Of a stretch of 18,498 bases of DNA, positions 1-8,634 are shown piece after piece. Each line of letters opens with the position of its first letter. The stretch's first letter is position 1. The stretch is taken from contig JBDTMC010000114.1 in NCBI GenBank assembly GCA_039934475.1, positions 1 through 18,498 on the forward strand, given 5' to 3'. The translations under genes were made by a program, and so were the position numbers. Below the pieces are notes generated by a model. The model was not told the origin of the DNA and made no database searches. It saw only the letters and a list, made by a program, of their open reading frames with translations. The DNA comes from JBDTMC01 sp039934475 (GTDB lineage Bacteria; Acidobacteriota; Terriglobia; Bryobacterales; Bryobacteraceae).

Positions 1-322
1 GCACCATGGTGACGACGAGTGGCACAGAAGGATCAAACGCAGAGATAACCTCCGAAGCCCGTGAGCCGAACGCCACGGCGATACGTGGCCGCGCCCACCC
101 TACCAGACTCTTGGATGGCTCTGCGTTGTCAAGTTGAACCACGAGAACCCGAGCTCCGTCATTTCCCAATGTCGCCATGAAGGCATCCAGCGCTTCTTTA
201 AACGCCGGCGCGTTGGAGCTAACAGCGACGGCGATCTCAGTATTGGGAATGGCTCCGCCGGAGCCCGGAAAAGAGAGAACGACCAGCGCGCTCGTGACCA
301 AGCTCACGTATAAGTGACCCAT
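1..322 (-). CDS. periplasmic ABC-type substrate-binding protein (PF04392-like), 5' part only
   Basis: The ATG at 322-320 follows the receptor stop codon directly (TGA then ATG, no gap), so it is very probably co-transcribed and translationally coupled. The 107 visible residues begin with a hydrophobic segment, LYVSLVTSALVVLSF, that fits a signal peptide. The mature part has the alternating pattern of a periplasmic-binding fold: a first strand (EIAVAVSSNAPAFKEALDAF), then RVLVVQL, then a strand ending in FGSRASE, then VPLVVTMV. That order matches the ABC substrate-binding family PF04392 as I know it. In this family the protein often sits beside a TonB receptor, where it may bind the imported ligand or feed a sensor kinase. 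The C-terminal two thirds lie outside the window, so the ligand cannot be guessed. Confidence 0.7.
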   Translation of the reverse strand, partial: MGHLYVSLVTSALVVLSFPGSGGAIPNTEIAVAVSSNAPAFKEALDAFMATLGNDGARVLVVQLDNAEPSKSLVGWARPRIAVAFGSRASEVISAFDPSVPLVVTMV

Positions 323-2326
323 TCAGTTCTCTTGCTGCCATATGAGTTTAACGAAACCGAGCCTGCCCGCCTGCGGCATCGTGGGTAGAAGGTGTTCCCG
401 ACTTACAGGGTCCTCATATGAGACGTTCAAGAGATTTCGAATTCCCAACTGTACCGTGAACCCGCGGGAGAGCCGCTTGGTTGTCATCGTGAGGTCCGTT
501 AGGATTACTCCCGGTACTGACGAGCCGTAAGCGGTCTGACGTGAACTCAAGTAATGGACCGCAGTACTAAGATCCAAACGCTTTCGCAGGAGGGGGATTG
601 CCGCACTGAAGGTCGCCAGGTGGTTCGGAGAGTTCGGGAGGACACGGCTGGGCAGCGAGTATCTGGTCCGTTGAGTCGTGTATGCAGCGGACAGATGCAA
701 CCAGTCGGCGGGCTGCCCCGCGACTTCCAGCTCCACCCCAGTACTCCTACTGGCGGAGACATTTCTATACTGCAATATGTACTCGCTAACCGAGACGCCC
801 TCAATCATCCCGTTAAGGCGATAGTGGAAGACACTGCCGATGAGATTCACGTGGTTCGAAAGTGACCGTTCTGCGGATACTTCGTAAGTATCCATCCGTT
901 CGGCCTCCAACAATGGATTGGGCTCCCAGTAGCGTTCGTAGGTTGACGGGTTACGGAAGGCCCGCCCATACATCGCCTTATAAGACATCCGATCCGAAGT
1001 CTTATAAACGGCCGCAACTCTTGGCGATACAGAGTACTGCTGCCTTTTCGAATCGTCGAATCGGAGTCCAAAGTAAGTGGTGAGTCGGGAACTGACGTCC
1101 CATTCCTGTTGGATGAAGACTCCGTATGAGATGTCGCGGGCAGACGTGTCACGAGCAAGACTATCAGGACTCTGGGCGTAGTAGGTGCGCTGCAAATTTC
1201 GGAGATCGGCACTCACTTGACCGCCTAGGGTAAGCGGGCCAATCCGTGACACCGGAGTTCGGTAGTTGATTTGCGCTCCCAGCCAATCCCCCACAGCCTC
1301 GTCGCGTACATCGTCCACGCCGCCATTCCCGTCCGAGTAATCGAAGCGGCCAAAGTACCGGAATTGATCGTAGCTGAAACGCAGACGGATGTTAGAGGCT
1401 TTGCCGACCTCATGCGTCCAAGACGCTTCGACAAAATTGTGTGCATTTCGCACTTTGGTGCCGGGATCCCCGAAATCCGTCTTATACAACCCGATTGGGG
1501 CGATCATGAGACGATCCGAAAAGTTGGCCATGATGCTCCAGTTGCGGTATGTAAGCTGAGCAAACGAGTGATAGCCTTGTTGCGAGCCGACTTTCTCCGT
1601 GCTGCCCCCAGAGAAACCGGCAAACGGCCCGACCGTGATCTGCCGCCCGGCAGTCCAAAATCCAGATACGGAGAGCAGCAGGTTGATGCCATGCCCTAAA
1701 TCGAGTGAAGTAGAGACCAGCGCTTTCTTTTCTCCAAAACCTCCCAGTTCGGCGGAAACTGCCAGTGGCGGCGAGTCGGCGGGCGCCCGCGTGAAGATAT
1801 TGATTGTGGCAAAGATGCCATTGCTCCCATAAAGGGCCGAGGAGGGTCCACGGACAACCTCGATGCGCTGAACGAGGTCCATGTCGATTCCGAAATCCTG
1901 TCCGAACAGATACATCGAGCCATAAACGTTGTCGGTCATGTTATGCCCGTTCACCATCACCAGGATTCGCGTGTTCAAATCTCCAGGCAGACTGAAGCCT
2001 CGCACACCCGCGTACTGGAGGTATCCCTCGGATGTAAAATAGAATCCCCGAACGCTACTGAGCGCTTCAGATAACGTTCGGTATCCCTGACGGCGAATGT
2101 CCTTGTCTGTGATTACCGAGACATTTGCGGGCGCGTCCTTTAATGTTTGCGCATAAAGGGCAGCCGTCTCGATTGCTGGCGGATCGTCGAACAGAATCTG
2201 CTCCGGATCCTTGCCAGTGGACCCTGCCTTGTCCACTGCGGTCGGTTGTGCCCACAGGGACAACGGCCCGATCAGCGCAGCCACTATTGCGCCGGCAAAT
2301 CCGTAGGAGAGACTGCGAATCGGCAT
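323..2326 (-). CDS. TonB-dependent outer-membrane receptor
   Basis: This is a 667-residue outer-membrane receptor with a signal peptide at about residues 1-27 (hydrophobic AGAIVAALIGPLSLWAQ). The plug domain covers roughly residues 55-185 and shows family landmarks: DAPANVSVITDKDI, then RGFSLPGDLNTRILVMVNG, then IEVVRGPSSALYGSNGIFATINI. The rest is rich in alternating aromatic and polar strands, as expected for the 22-strand barrel, and includes the late motif YGRAFRNPSTYERYW. No clear N-terminal TonB box is visible. The length is usual for the vitamin/siderophore-type class. It probably imports a metal chelate, cofactor or oligosaccharide using TonB energy; the substrate cannot be read from sequence. 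The downstream binding-protein gene abuts its stop codon. The frame is intact, and the start is the first ATG before the signal peptide; no strong Shine-Dalgarno site is seen. Confidence 0.92.
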   Translation of the reverse strand: MPIRSLSYGFAGAIVAALIGPLSLWAQPTAVDKAGSTGKDPEQILFDDPPAIETAALYAQTLKDAPANVSVITDKDIRRQGYRTLSEALSSVRGFYFTSEGYLQYAGVRGFSLPGDLNTRILVMVNGHNMTDNVYGSMYLFGQDFGIDMDLVQRIEVVRGPSSALYGSNGIFATINIFTRAPADSPPLAVSAELGGFGEKKALVSTSLDLGHGINLLLSVSGFWTAGRQITVGPFAGFSGGSTEKVGSQQGYHSFAQLTYRNWSIMANFSDRLMIAPIGLYKTDFGDPGTKVRNAHNFVEASWTHEVGKASNIRLRFSYDQFRYFGRFDYSDGNGGVDDVRDEAVGDWLGAQINYRTPVSRIGPLTLGGQVSADLRNLQRTYYAQSPDSLARDTSARDISYGVFIQQEWDVSSRLTTYFGLRFDDSKRQQYSVSPRVAAVYKTSDRMSYKAMYGRAFRNPSTYERYWEPNPLLEAERMDTYEVSAERSLSNHVNLIGSVFHYRLNGMIEGVSVSEYILQYRNVSASRSTGVELEVAGQPADWLHLSAAYTTQRTRYSLPSRVLPNSPNHLATFSAAIPLLRKRLDLSTAVHYLSSRQTAYGSSVPGVILTDLTMTTKRLSRGFTVQLGIRNLLNVSYEDPVSREHLLPTMPQAGRLGFVKLIWQQEN

Positions 2327-2763
2327 ATTCTGGACTTACTGCGTTGAGTACTCACGGACAGAATGACCACGCGGCCGCAATCCATCCGCCGGTCCGGAGG
2401 ACAAGGTTCAAATTTGAGGCACACCGCCGTGGTAATTGGCGCGACGGCCTCCGGATATCACTACCGTTAAGCAATCGTGTGGCCTATTGGGTGGCGCGCC
2501 ACGAATGAGTCTAGCGTTCGCACAATCTATGAGAGAGGAAATCGCAGGAAACGCCCCTAGGACTGAGGTTGCAATATGCTTCTCCGGTCCCGAAACCCTC
2601 CAACGGTAAATGACTTTGAGCGTTTCGGAACCCATCGGGGCAGAAGGCAAACTTTGATTAATGAATGCAGGTATCGACTGTCGGCCAACAATATCCCTTG
2701 CGCGGCTTGAAGGATTTGTTCCATCTGACCCGAGTTCAATATAATAGCTGGGCAGGGTGCGAG
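2327..2763. other. intergenic region between divergent receptor and cheB-like genes
   Basis: These 437 bases separate two divergently oriented genes and should hold the promoters of both. I see no convincing consensus promoter, hairpin or repeat. The open frames here on both strands have no recognisable protein motifs and look like chance. Confidence 0.5.
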
Positions 2764-3329
2764 ATGACCGATCGAAATTTCCCCATAGTCTCTCTCGGCG
2801 CTTCGGCGGGCGGAGTGGAAGCCTGTGTCCGACTCGTTCGCGAGCTTCCCGCAAATGCAGGCTTAGCAATCGTCATTGTGAATCACTTGCGGCACAGTGA
2901 ATCACTACTGCCGGAGATTCTCACGCGAGTTACGTCGATGCGTACGCAGATTATAACCGAGGGGATGCACGTCAAACGAGACAACATCTATGTCATCCCG
3001 CCAAATTGCGACTTGACGCACAGGACGATGCTTTCCGTCTGAGCACTCTCTCCAAGCCATACGGGTTTCCTAACACAATTACGATCTTCTTGAATTCCTT
3101 AGCCGAAAACTGGATCGGTCCACGTGCCGCCGTCATTCTGTCGGGTGTTGACTCCGATGGGGCTGCGGCACTGCGAGCTATCAAAGCGGCTGGCGGCATA
3201 ACCTTCGCCCAGAAACGCGAGACGGCAATACATCCAGACATGCCACAAAGTGCCCTCGATACGGGATTTGTTGATTTTGAGCTTTCACCTGAAGGAATCG
3301 CTAACGAATTGGCGCGGATTCGATCCTAA
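2764..3329 (+). pseudogene. CheB-type protein-glutamate methylesterase domain, frameshifted
   Basis: Two overlapping frames together make a stand-alone CheB catalytic domain of about 188 residues. The first (2764-3042) starts MTDRNFPIVSLGASAGG with the nucleophile Ser in GASAGG (residue 14), followed by IVIVNHL with the expected His (residue 41), and reaches IPPNCDLT. The second frame (in register from about 3006) continues with FRLSTLSKPYG, AVILSGVDSDGAAALRAIKAAGG, where the Asp of SDG completes the Ser-His-Asp triad, and ends at 3329. The register changes between about 3010 and 3030 and needs one lost base. CheB removes methyl groups from chemoreceptor glutamates; stand-alone copies also occur as parts of CheB/CheR sensory fusions. 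No receiver domain precedes it. All triad residues survive, so this is either a recent pseudogene or a sequencing error. Confidence 0.8.
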
Positions 3330-3547
3330 AAAGAGCTTAGAGCCGGAATGTGCTATCAAACGTAGCGCACCAGCGTCAACGGCGGCACACTTCAGCACGA
3401 TGTCCTTGCATTTCGTCTCGTTCTAAAGAAGCGTGGTGCCGCCCTCGGAACTCAGCAGTTCTGAACCATCCCGAGCAACAGGAAAGACGCGCGGGCGAAT
3501 CACACCGCCCCGACCATTAGAAAGGATCAAGAAGAAGAGCATACTCT

Positions 3548-4231
3548 CTAGCCCTCTTCAAACCGCATCTGCGGCAGCGGCGAACGAGCCTTCGCTTTCA
3601 GGACCTCCCGGTAACGCAGCAGTTCCGCCAAGTCACGACCCTGCTCCACTTGCGCGGCGATTCTCTTCTCGACATCCTGCAATCGTTCGGCGATCTCGGT
3701 GACGGCTAGGACGCGGCCGGCCGGCACCACCACTACCCCGTCTTCGTCACCGACGATCCAATCACCCGGGCTGACCACTGAGTTCGCACACTGAATGGTG
3801 GCGCCGATCTCGCCATTGTATTCCGCGCCGCCAGCGTTCGGAACGGCGGCCCGCGCAAACACAGGGAGAGCGTCATGGCGGATCTCGCCAACATCCCGGA
3901 TCGCTCCGTCGATCACCACGCCGGCAATGCCTTTCAAGCGGGCACAGAGGGTGGTGATGCCTCCCCACAGTGCCGTGTTGAGTTCGCCGCGGCCATCAAT
4001 CACCAGCACATGTTGCGGCGGGCAGTCGGCCAGCGCAATGCCAACCATGAGAATATCCGCGGTATGAACGCGAAGAGTGAACGCAGGCCCCGTCAACCGC
4101 GGGTTTGCGGACCAGCATCGCATGTCGTGACTCATCGCACCAGACTTGCCGAGGGCATCGGAAAGCAGAGCGGGCCGAAGACTTCTCAGCCGCTGCTGCA
4201 GGGCGTAATCACCGTCATTCAGCGTTTGCAT
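3548..4231 (-). CDS. RraA-like / HMG-CHA aldolase family protein
   Basis: This 227-residue protein belongs to the RraA / 4-hydroxy-4-methyl-2-oxoglutarate (HMG) aldolase superfamily. The visible signature is VIDGRGELNTALWGGI (about residues 77-92), then the divalent-metal and substrate site DGAIRD (108-113), with Arg112 and Asp113 as the GxxRD residues of true aldolases. The late strand pair GDWIVGDEDGVVVVP is also typical. Having both Arg and Asp fits a metal-dependent aldolase or decarboxylase acting on a 2-keto acid better than an RNase E regulator. It is the last gene of the operon; its start overlaps the dehydrogenase stop by 13 bases, implying translational coupling, with a GCAGGTGAT-type ribosome site just upstream. 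In context it would cleave the keto-acid product made by the two dehydrogenases, which is an inference. Confidence 0.85.
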   Translation of the reverse strand: MQTLNDGDYALQQRLRSLRPALLSDALGKSGAMSHDMRCWSANPRLTGPAFTLRVHTADILMVGIALADCPPQHVLVIDGRGELNTALWGGITTLCARLKGIAGVVIDGAIRDVGEIRHDALPVFARAAVPNAGGAEYNGEIGATIQCANSVVSPGDWIVGDEDGVVVVPAGRVLAVTEIAERLQDVEKRIAAQVEQGRDLAELLRYREVLKAKARSPLPQMRFEEG

Positions 4232-5313
4232 ATCATCACCTGCGCCGGATTAATTGCCTGATATTTTCCCTTGTTGGCTGTAATTTCGAACGCTTGCGGC
4301 ACGCTCTCGATTCCGTCGAGGATGTGAGTAATTGCCGGTTTCAGGCGCACACGGCCCGAGGAAACCAGGCGCACTGTATGCTCCAGGTGAGCGAGCGTGC
4401 TGATGTCCGGGAACAGGTAGCGCAGGCTGCGCTCACGCAACGTATCGATGTCCACCTCCAGTGGTTGCCCAAACCAGGAGACTCCGATAATCTTTCCGCC
4501 CGAGCGGACGGCATCCACGGCCTGTAACAGAGTCCGATTGCCCGCCAGTCCCTGTTTCGGACTGCCACCGGCGCACTCGAAAACGATATCGGCTCCGTTG
4601 CCATCCGTCAGTTCGCGGATTGCCGCTACGGGGTCGCATTCGTTGGCATTCAGTGCATAGTCGGCGCCGAGTTCCTTCGACATCCGGCACGACTCCTCGC
4701 GCACATCCACAGTGATCAAAAGGCCCGCGCCACTGTTCCTGGCGATCTGGAGGCACTCCAGGCCCATGCTTCCCTGCCCTAAGATCGCGACCGTATCGCC
4801 GATGCCAATCTGTGCCGTCTCGACTGCTGCAATGCTGTCGCTGAGGGATTGGAGGCACGCCGCTTCGCTATTGGAGATGTTGTCGGCCACCTTTACCAGC
4901 GCTATCTCCGGAAGCACCGCATACTCGGAAAAGCATCCCGGCAGTTGAAAGCCGATGATCGGGCCTTTGCGGCACAAGGAATTCTGGCCGTTCAAGCACA
5001 TCGGACAGTTCTGACAGGGAAGCTTGGCGCGTGCGGCAACCCGATCTCCGGGCTGTACGCGCGTCACGCCAGCACCAGTCTCCAGGACTCTCACACAGAA
5101 TTCGTGACCAAACAGCTGAACCGGTGCCTCGGTTTCCAGCCTCTTCTTGATCTTCTCGTAGGCCAGCGTCCGAATGCCAAAAGCGAGTTGTGCCTCGGTG
5201 ACGCTCGGTTGCACGCAGAGCACTTCCGCGACGACATGCCCGGGTGGGCATTCCGGCTTTGGAATCTCGTCCATCCTCATATCGCCGAAGCCGTAAAAAC
5301 GCCAAGCCTTCAT
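4219..5313 (-). CDS. zinc-type medium-chain dehydrogenase (MDR family)
   Basis: This MDR alcohol/polyol dehydrogenase has 364 residues from the chosen start. I prefer the ATG at 5313 (MKAWRFYGFGDMRM) to the ATG at 5331, because GAGGTAA sits five bases upstream and the family begins with such a strand. Visible motifs are LFGHEFCVRVLETG (the GHE zinc site), PGDRVAARAKLPCQNCPMC with four Cys in the structural-zinc pattern C-x2-C-x2-C-x7-C, and the NAD(P) Rossmann motif VAILGQGSMGLECLQIA. The usual first catalytic-zinc ligand (Cys in GxCxSD) is not there: the matching stretch reads CVQPSVTEAQ, with Ser or Pro in its place. Such proteins oxidise secondary alcohols of sugars or polyols with NAD. 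Its position between an SDR and an aldolase suggests a sugar-acid pathway. Confidence 0.88.
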   Translation of the reverse strand: MKAWRFYGFGDMRMDEIPKPECPPGHVVAEVLCVQPSVTEAQLAFGIRTLAYEKIKKRLETEAPVQLFGHEFCVRVLETGAGVTRVQPGDRVAARAKLPCQNCPMCLNGQNSLCRKGPIIGFQLPGCFSEYAVLPEIALVKVADNISNSEAACLQSLSDSIAAVETAQIGIGDTVAILGQGSMGLECLQIARNSGAGLLITVDVREESCRMSKELGADYALNANECDPVAAIRELTDGNGADIVFECAGGSPKQGLAGNRTLLQAVDAVRSGGKIIGVSWFGQPLEVDIDTLRERSLRYLFPDISTLAHLEHTVRLVSSGRVRLKPAITHILDGIESVPQAFEITANKGKYQAINPAQVMICKR

Positions 5314-5340
5314 GTAGTTACCTCGTATCATCTCGAACCG

Positions 5341-6117
5341 CTACAGCATCCTGGTCAGCGCGCCGCCATCGACAATCAGCGTCGATCCGGTAATATACGA
5401 TCCCGCCTCGCTGGCGAGCATCAGGGCGGCGCCGCTGATCTCCTCTGGACGTCCCCAACGATGCAACGCAGTGCGAGCCGCGAAGCGGGCCTTATCTTCT
5501 GTCGACAGCACACGCCCCGGAAGGTCGGTCAGGAAAGGACCCGGCGCAATGCAGTTTACGGTAATTCCGGAAGTCCCCAAATCCAGCGCTGCGGCGCGCG
5601 CCAGACCGAGAAGCCCGGCCTTGCTCGCGGAGTAACTGCTTCGTCCGGCAATGGAGGTGAAGGCGAGGATGGAAGTAATGTGGATGATGCGGCCCCACTT
5701 GCGTTCTATCATTTGCGGCGCCAAGGCACGGGTAAGCCGCATGGCGCTGGAAAGGTTCAGTTCCAGAAACTCGTCCCAAGTCTCGTCCGTCACCTCGTCG
5801 ATCCGCTGCGGCACATTGGCTCCGGCATTGTTCACCAGGATGTCCACGCGTCCCATCCGTTCCAAAGCGCTTGCGGCGAGTTGCTTCACCTGGACGCGAT
5901 CCGTCATGTCTGCCTGCATCCATTCAATGCGGGCAGAAGGGACGTCGCGCAGGGAGGCCGCCGCCGCCTCCAATTCGCCGGCATGGCGACTGCAGATGAA
6001 GACGCCCGCTCCAGCTTCTGCAAAAATCCGGGCCATCGCGAGCCCCAGTCCCTTACTACCGCCTGTGACCAGCGCAACGCGCCCGGTCAGATCAAATGGT
6101 GTCCCGATGTATTTCAT
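5341..6117 (-). CDS. short-chain dehydrogenase/reductase (SDR, classical)
   Basis: This complete 258-residue classical SDR has the cofactor motif TGGSKGLG at residues 18-25 and NNAG at 96-99. The catalytic set is Asn121, Ser149, Tyr162 and Lys166 (SSYSASKAG), followed by GITVNCIAPGPFLTDL and the C-terminal GSTLIVDGG. Overall it resembles gluconate 5-dehydrogenase and 3-oxoacyl reductase types; the paralogue cannot be fixed by eye. It starts 11 bases after the stop of the secreted toroid protein, with GCGAGAAAC as a weak ribosome site, and ends 27 bases before the MDR start. The two dehydrogenases probably act in succession on one sugar or sugar acid. The lack of an acidic residue at the end of the second strand (FICSRHAGE) is compatible with NADP use, but this is tentative. 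Confidence 0.9.
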   Translation of the reverse strand: MKYIGTPFDLTGRVALVTGGSKGLGLAMARIFAEAGAGVFICSRHAGELEAAAASLRDVPSARIEWMQADMTDRVQVKQLAASALERMGRVDILVNNAGANVPQRIDEVTDETWDEFLELNLSSAMRLTRALAPQMIERKWGRIIHITSILAFTSIAGRSSYSASKAGLLGLARAAALDLGTSGITVNCIAPGPFLTDLPGRVLSTEDKARFAARTALHRWGRPEEISGAALMLASEAGSYITGSTLIVDGGALTRML

Positions 6118-6128
6118 GTTTCTCGCGC

Positions 6129-7697
6129 TTAGAAGAGAATATCCACGCGCGGATCCCGATGCCGTATCACCAGCACGCCGCTGCGTAGCCCAAACGTCCA
6201 GCCATCCTCCGCCGTTGCCAGATCGGCGGCGGCGCTCACAGTCTTTTGCCCAATTCGAATCTCCCGCGGCCGCGCGGTGACCTTCAGTAGCTCAATGCTC
6301 GCCGGCAGGGAACGATAAGAGATCTTTTGCTTCGAATAGGCGATCTCGCGGATCTCCGTCGCGCTGCGGAGCAGATGATTTTCCGCTGCCGGCGCCAGTT
6401 CCGGCAAGCAGCCCATGTCCTGATAGATGTAGCGAATGACTGGCGATGTCAGGCTGTACCAGCTTCCCGCATCGCCGTACACCCGGCCGCCGAGCATCGT
6501 ATTGTGCGTCCGCCCATCCGGCTTTAATCCGTACCGCGTTACGGAGCGCAGCGCTTCCAACACAGTCTGGCGATACTTCTCCTCGCCGGTGGCGAGGAAG
6601 AACTCGGCCGCCATCATGGACCACGACAGCGTGGAACTCGGCGTCGCCGCCTGGTAGCCGGTCTGCTCCCGCAGCAGGAGTCCCATGTCGCGGTCGTCGA
6701 ATGCCAGTCCGTCCATCACGTAGTCAAACAGCCGCCGCGCGTGCGCCATACTGGCATCCTGATTCACCGGCGTGCGGTACCGCAGCAGCAGGCGGATGGT
6801 CTGTGCGGGCGCGTAGTAAACGTGGGATTCCCGCCCCTTCGCGATGTCTTCGTAAAACCCCGACCAGTTGTTGCTGCGGACCGGATTGCGCAGCATCCAC
6901 ATCCAGCCGGCGATCTGTGCATTCTTGTAGTCCAGGTTGCCCGTCACGGCGTGCATCTTCTCCAAAAAGGCCACGGCCATGAAGATGCCGGGCGTGTAGG
7001 CTTCAAAGACTTCCCCGGTCTTGGGGTTCACGCGGAAGGGCCAGGACCCGTCTTTGCCTTGCCGCAACTCCAGTGTGTTGGCAATACCCGTCGCCGCATT
7101 CAGATAAGCGGCTTCGCCGGTGACTTCGTAGAGCCGCGCATACGACAGCCCCATATACGCTGCCTTGTCGGGCTCCAGTGAGTCCTTGTCTTCCAGGCCA
7201 CCTGGCTTCCCCTCCGTGAACGTGCTCCACGGCATCTGCGCCCACCAGTAATCGGCGGGAGTACTGTGCGCCATAGTCCAATCCGCCAACTCCCTGGCGC
7301 GCCGCAATGCCTCCGCATTCCCGGAGTAGTTGAAGTAGTTCAGAAAGGCTTCAATGAGGTAGGCGTGATGATAGGCCGGGTAGGATATGCGGTAGGTGAA
7401 CCGGTTGTCGTCGTCGATCACCGCGTGATAGATATACGGCGGCACTTTTTTCCCGCTCTCATCGCGGATGCTGGCTTCCATTCCCGTATCGCTGAAGAGA
7501 AAGCGCGCTGCTTTCTGCAGCGCCGCGGCGCTGGCTTCGGCCAGACCCGCTGGAGCCTCCCGGTACTGTGCAGCCTTGACGAAGAACTGTACGCCAGCCG
7601 CATCCGCCGCGGGCGCATTCGCACCATTCGCGCCAGCCACCAACGCCATTCCCGCCACCACTAGAGTCCCGATTCGCTTCATGGATGGGAACATCAT
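6129..7697 (-). CDS. secreted alpha/alpha-toroid-like protein, probable carbohydrate-active enzyme
   Basis: About 522 residues from the ATG at 7697 (MMFPSMKRIG). AGAGGA lies upstream, and the alternative ATG at 7682 has no ribosome site. A signal peptide is clear (GTLVVAGMALVAGANGANA). The body is mostly helical with aromatic-rich turns, for example YPAYHHAYLIEAFLNYF, DYWWAQMPWSTF, DKAAYMGLSYARLYEVTG and GSWPFRVNPKTGEVFEAYTPG. This repeats the helix-pair pattern (RARELADW, YLNAATGIANTL, DYKNAQIAGWMW) of six-hairpin glycosidase or AGE-like alpha/alpha toroids. A short beta-rich tail follows (SYRSLPASIELLKV to the end). I cannot assign a numbered glycoside hydrolase or lyase family. It is the first gene of a tight operon with two dehydrogenases and an aldolase, so a role in releasing or processing a sugar outside the cytoplasm is likely. 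The open frame extends upstream to 8834, but that part is antisense noise. Confidence 0.72.
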   Translation of the reverse strand: MMFPSMKRIGTLVVAGMALVAGANGANAPAADAAGVQFFVKAAQYREAPAGLAEASAAALQKAARFLFSDTGMEASIRDESGKKVPPYIYHAVIDDDNRFTYRISYPAYHHAYLIEAFLNYFNYSGNAEALRRARELADWTMAHSTPADYWWAQMPWSTFTEGKPGGLEDKDSLEPDKAAYMGLSYARLYEVTGEAAYLNAATGIANTLELRQGKDGSWPFRVNPKTGEVFEAYTPGIFMAVAFLEKMHAVTGNLDYKNAQIAGWMWMLRNPVRSNNWSGFYEDIAKGRESHVYYAPAQTIRLLLRYRTPVNQDASMAHARRLFDYVMDGLAFDDRDMGLLLREQTGYQAATPSSTLSWSMMAAEFFLATGEEKYRQTVLEALRSVTRYGLKPDGRTHNTMLGGRVYGDAGSWYSLTSPVIRYIYQDMGCLPELAPAAENHLLRSATEIREIAYSKQKISYRSLPASIELLKVTARPREIRIGQKTVSAAADLATAEDGWTFGLRSGVLVIRHRDPRVDILF

Positions 7698-7734
7698 CTC
7701 TCGACCGCGTCCTCTTCCACAACCGCGCGGCAGG

Positions 7735-8430
7735 TCACGCGGCGGCCGTCGCGGCAATTGGGTTCGTTTTAGCACCAGTGGTTTCGGGCCGGCCGGCGAA
7801 CGCCGCGCGTTGAAGGCGGGAGAGGCGAGCTTGCATCTCATCGAGGTATTGGTCGATATCGCCCATACCGGGTTTGTTTTTCCGTTGGTTGCGGAGGTCA
7901 CGGCCGTGCTCGCGTTTGATGGCTTGGCGAATGGACTGCCAGTTGGCGAGGCCGAGACCTTCCGGCTCGTAGCCTTCCGATTCAGGCATTGCCGCATCGC
8001 GGTATTGGAGTTCGGTTTGAATTTTACGGAGTTCGGCGAGCGCCTTGTGGAGCTGGCTGGTGGCCTGGCCGCGAACCTTATAGATTGTGTTGAGGGTAGC
8101 GAACTGGACGGGACTAAGGAGCGGGTCGGCTCCGGTGGCGCCGAGGATAGCTGCTTCGGTGCGGTCGCAGCGGAGCAGACGCCAGGAGGCGGAGAGGACC
8201 TGATTGAAGAGGACGAACTCGACGGCGCTGCCGGGGGTGAGGTCCTCGAGGAGTTCGTCCTTGAAGGCATCGAACTCTTCCTGCTGGTCAGGGCCGACGC
8301 AGAGGTCGGTGGAGGTGAGGCCGTGCTTGAAGGCGTTGCGGGAGGAGGAGGCTTTGCCTTCGCCAGTGGTGGGACCGGTGGAGTGAGTTGCGTTGGCGCG
8401 ATTGGCTTCGATTTGCGCTGCGGTTGCCAT
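7735..8430 (-). CDS. conserved protein of unknown function ('IEANRxNA...STGP' family)
   Basis: This 231-residue protein starts at the ATG at 8430, which has a strong ribosome site (AAAGGAG, ten bases upstream); longer readings to 8613 lack one. The N-terminus, AAQIEANRANATHSTGP followed by GEGKASSSRNAFKHGL, is the hallmark of an abundant soil-bacterial family, especially in Acidobacteria and Planctomycetes, whose function I do not know. The middle contains helices (FDAFKDELLEDL, VLFNQVLSASWRLLRCDRTEAA) and the C-terminus is basic and helical (RQAIKREHGRDLRNQRK, LDEMQARLSRLQRA). There is no signal peptide or membrane segment. The basic Asn/Arg-rich N-terminus resembles DNA- or RNA-binding tails, but this is only an impression. 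It ends 37 bases before the toroid gene and could be co-transcribed, though no functional link is evident. Confidence 0.8.
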   Translation of the reverse strand: MATAAQIEANRANATHSTGPTTGEGKASSSRNAFKHGLTSTDLCVGPDQQEEFDAFKDELLEDLTPGSAVEFVLFNQVLSASWRLLRCDRTEAAILGATGADPLLSPVQFATLNTIYKVRGQATSQLHKALAELRKIQTELQYRDAAMPESEGYEPEGLGLANWQSIRQAIKREHGRDLRNQRKNKPGMGDIDQYLDEMQARLSRLQRAAFAGRPETTGAKTNPIAATAAA

Positions 8431-8634
8431 GGGAATAGGGCTCCTTTGTTGAAAATGATAGTGGGCGGACGCGGGGTTCCGAACCCGTGAGGATGATACA
8501 ACGGGGTGGGGGGCGACTTTACCAGAGAAAGTGTGGATTTGTTGGAAATAGGGGAGATATAGTCTTGGATTCGCGGTGACCGGGAAAATCTCGCCATCAC
8601 ATTCGGCTGACAATTCGCCCCGAGGCGAGGCGTT

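Noticed and set aside
2408..2869. 153-residue minus-strand frame upstream of and overlapping the cheB-like gene
   Set aside because: It overlaps the supported CheB start antisense and has no recognisable domain.
4849..6132. 427-residue plus-strand frame
   Set aside because: It is antisense to the intact SDR and MDR dehydrogenase genes and has no recognisable motif.
7468..8490. 340-residue plus-strand frame
   Set aside because: It is antisense to the toroid-protein 5' end and the 231-residue gene; the Gly/Glu-rich repeats come from the opposite coding strand.
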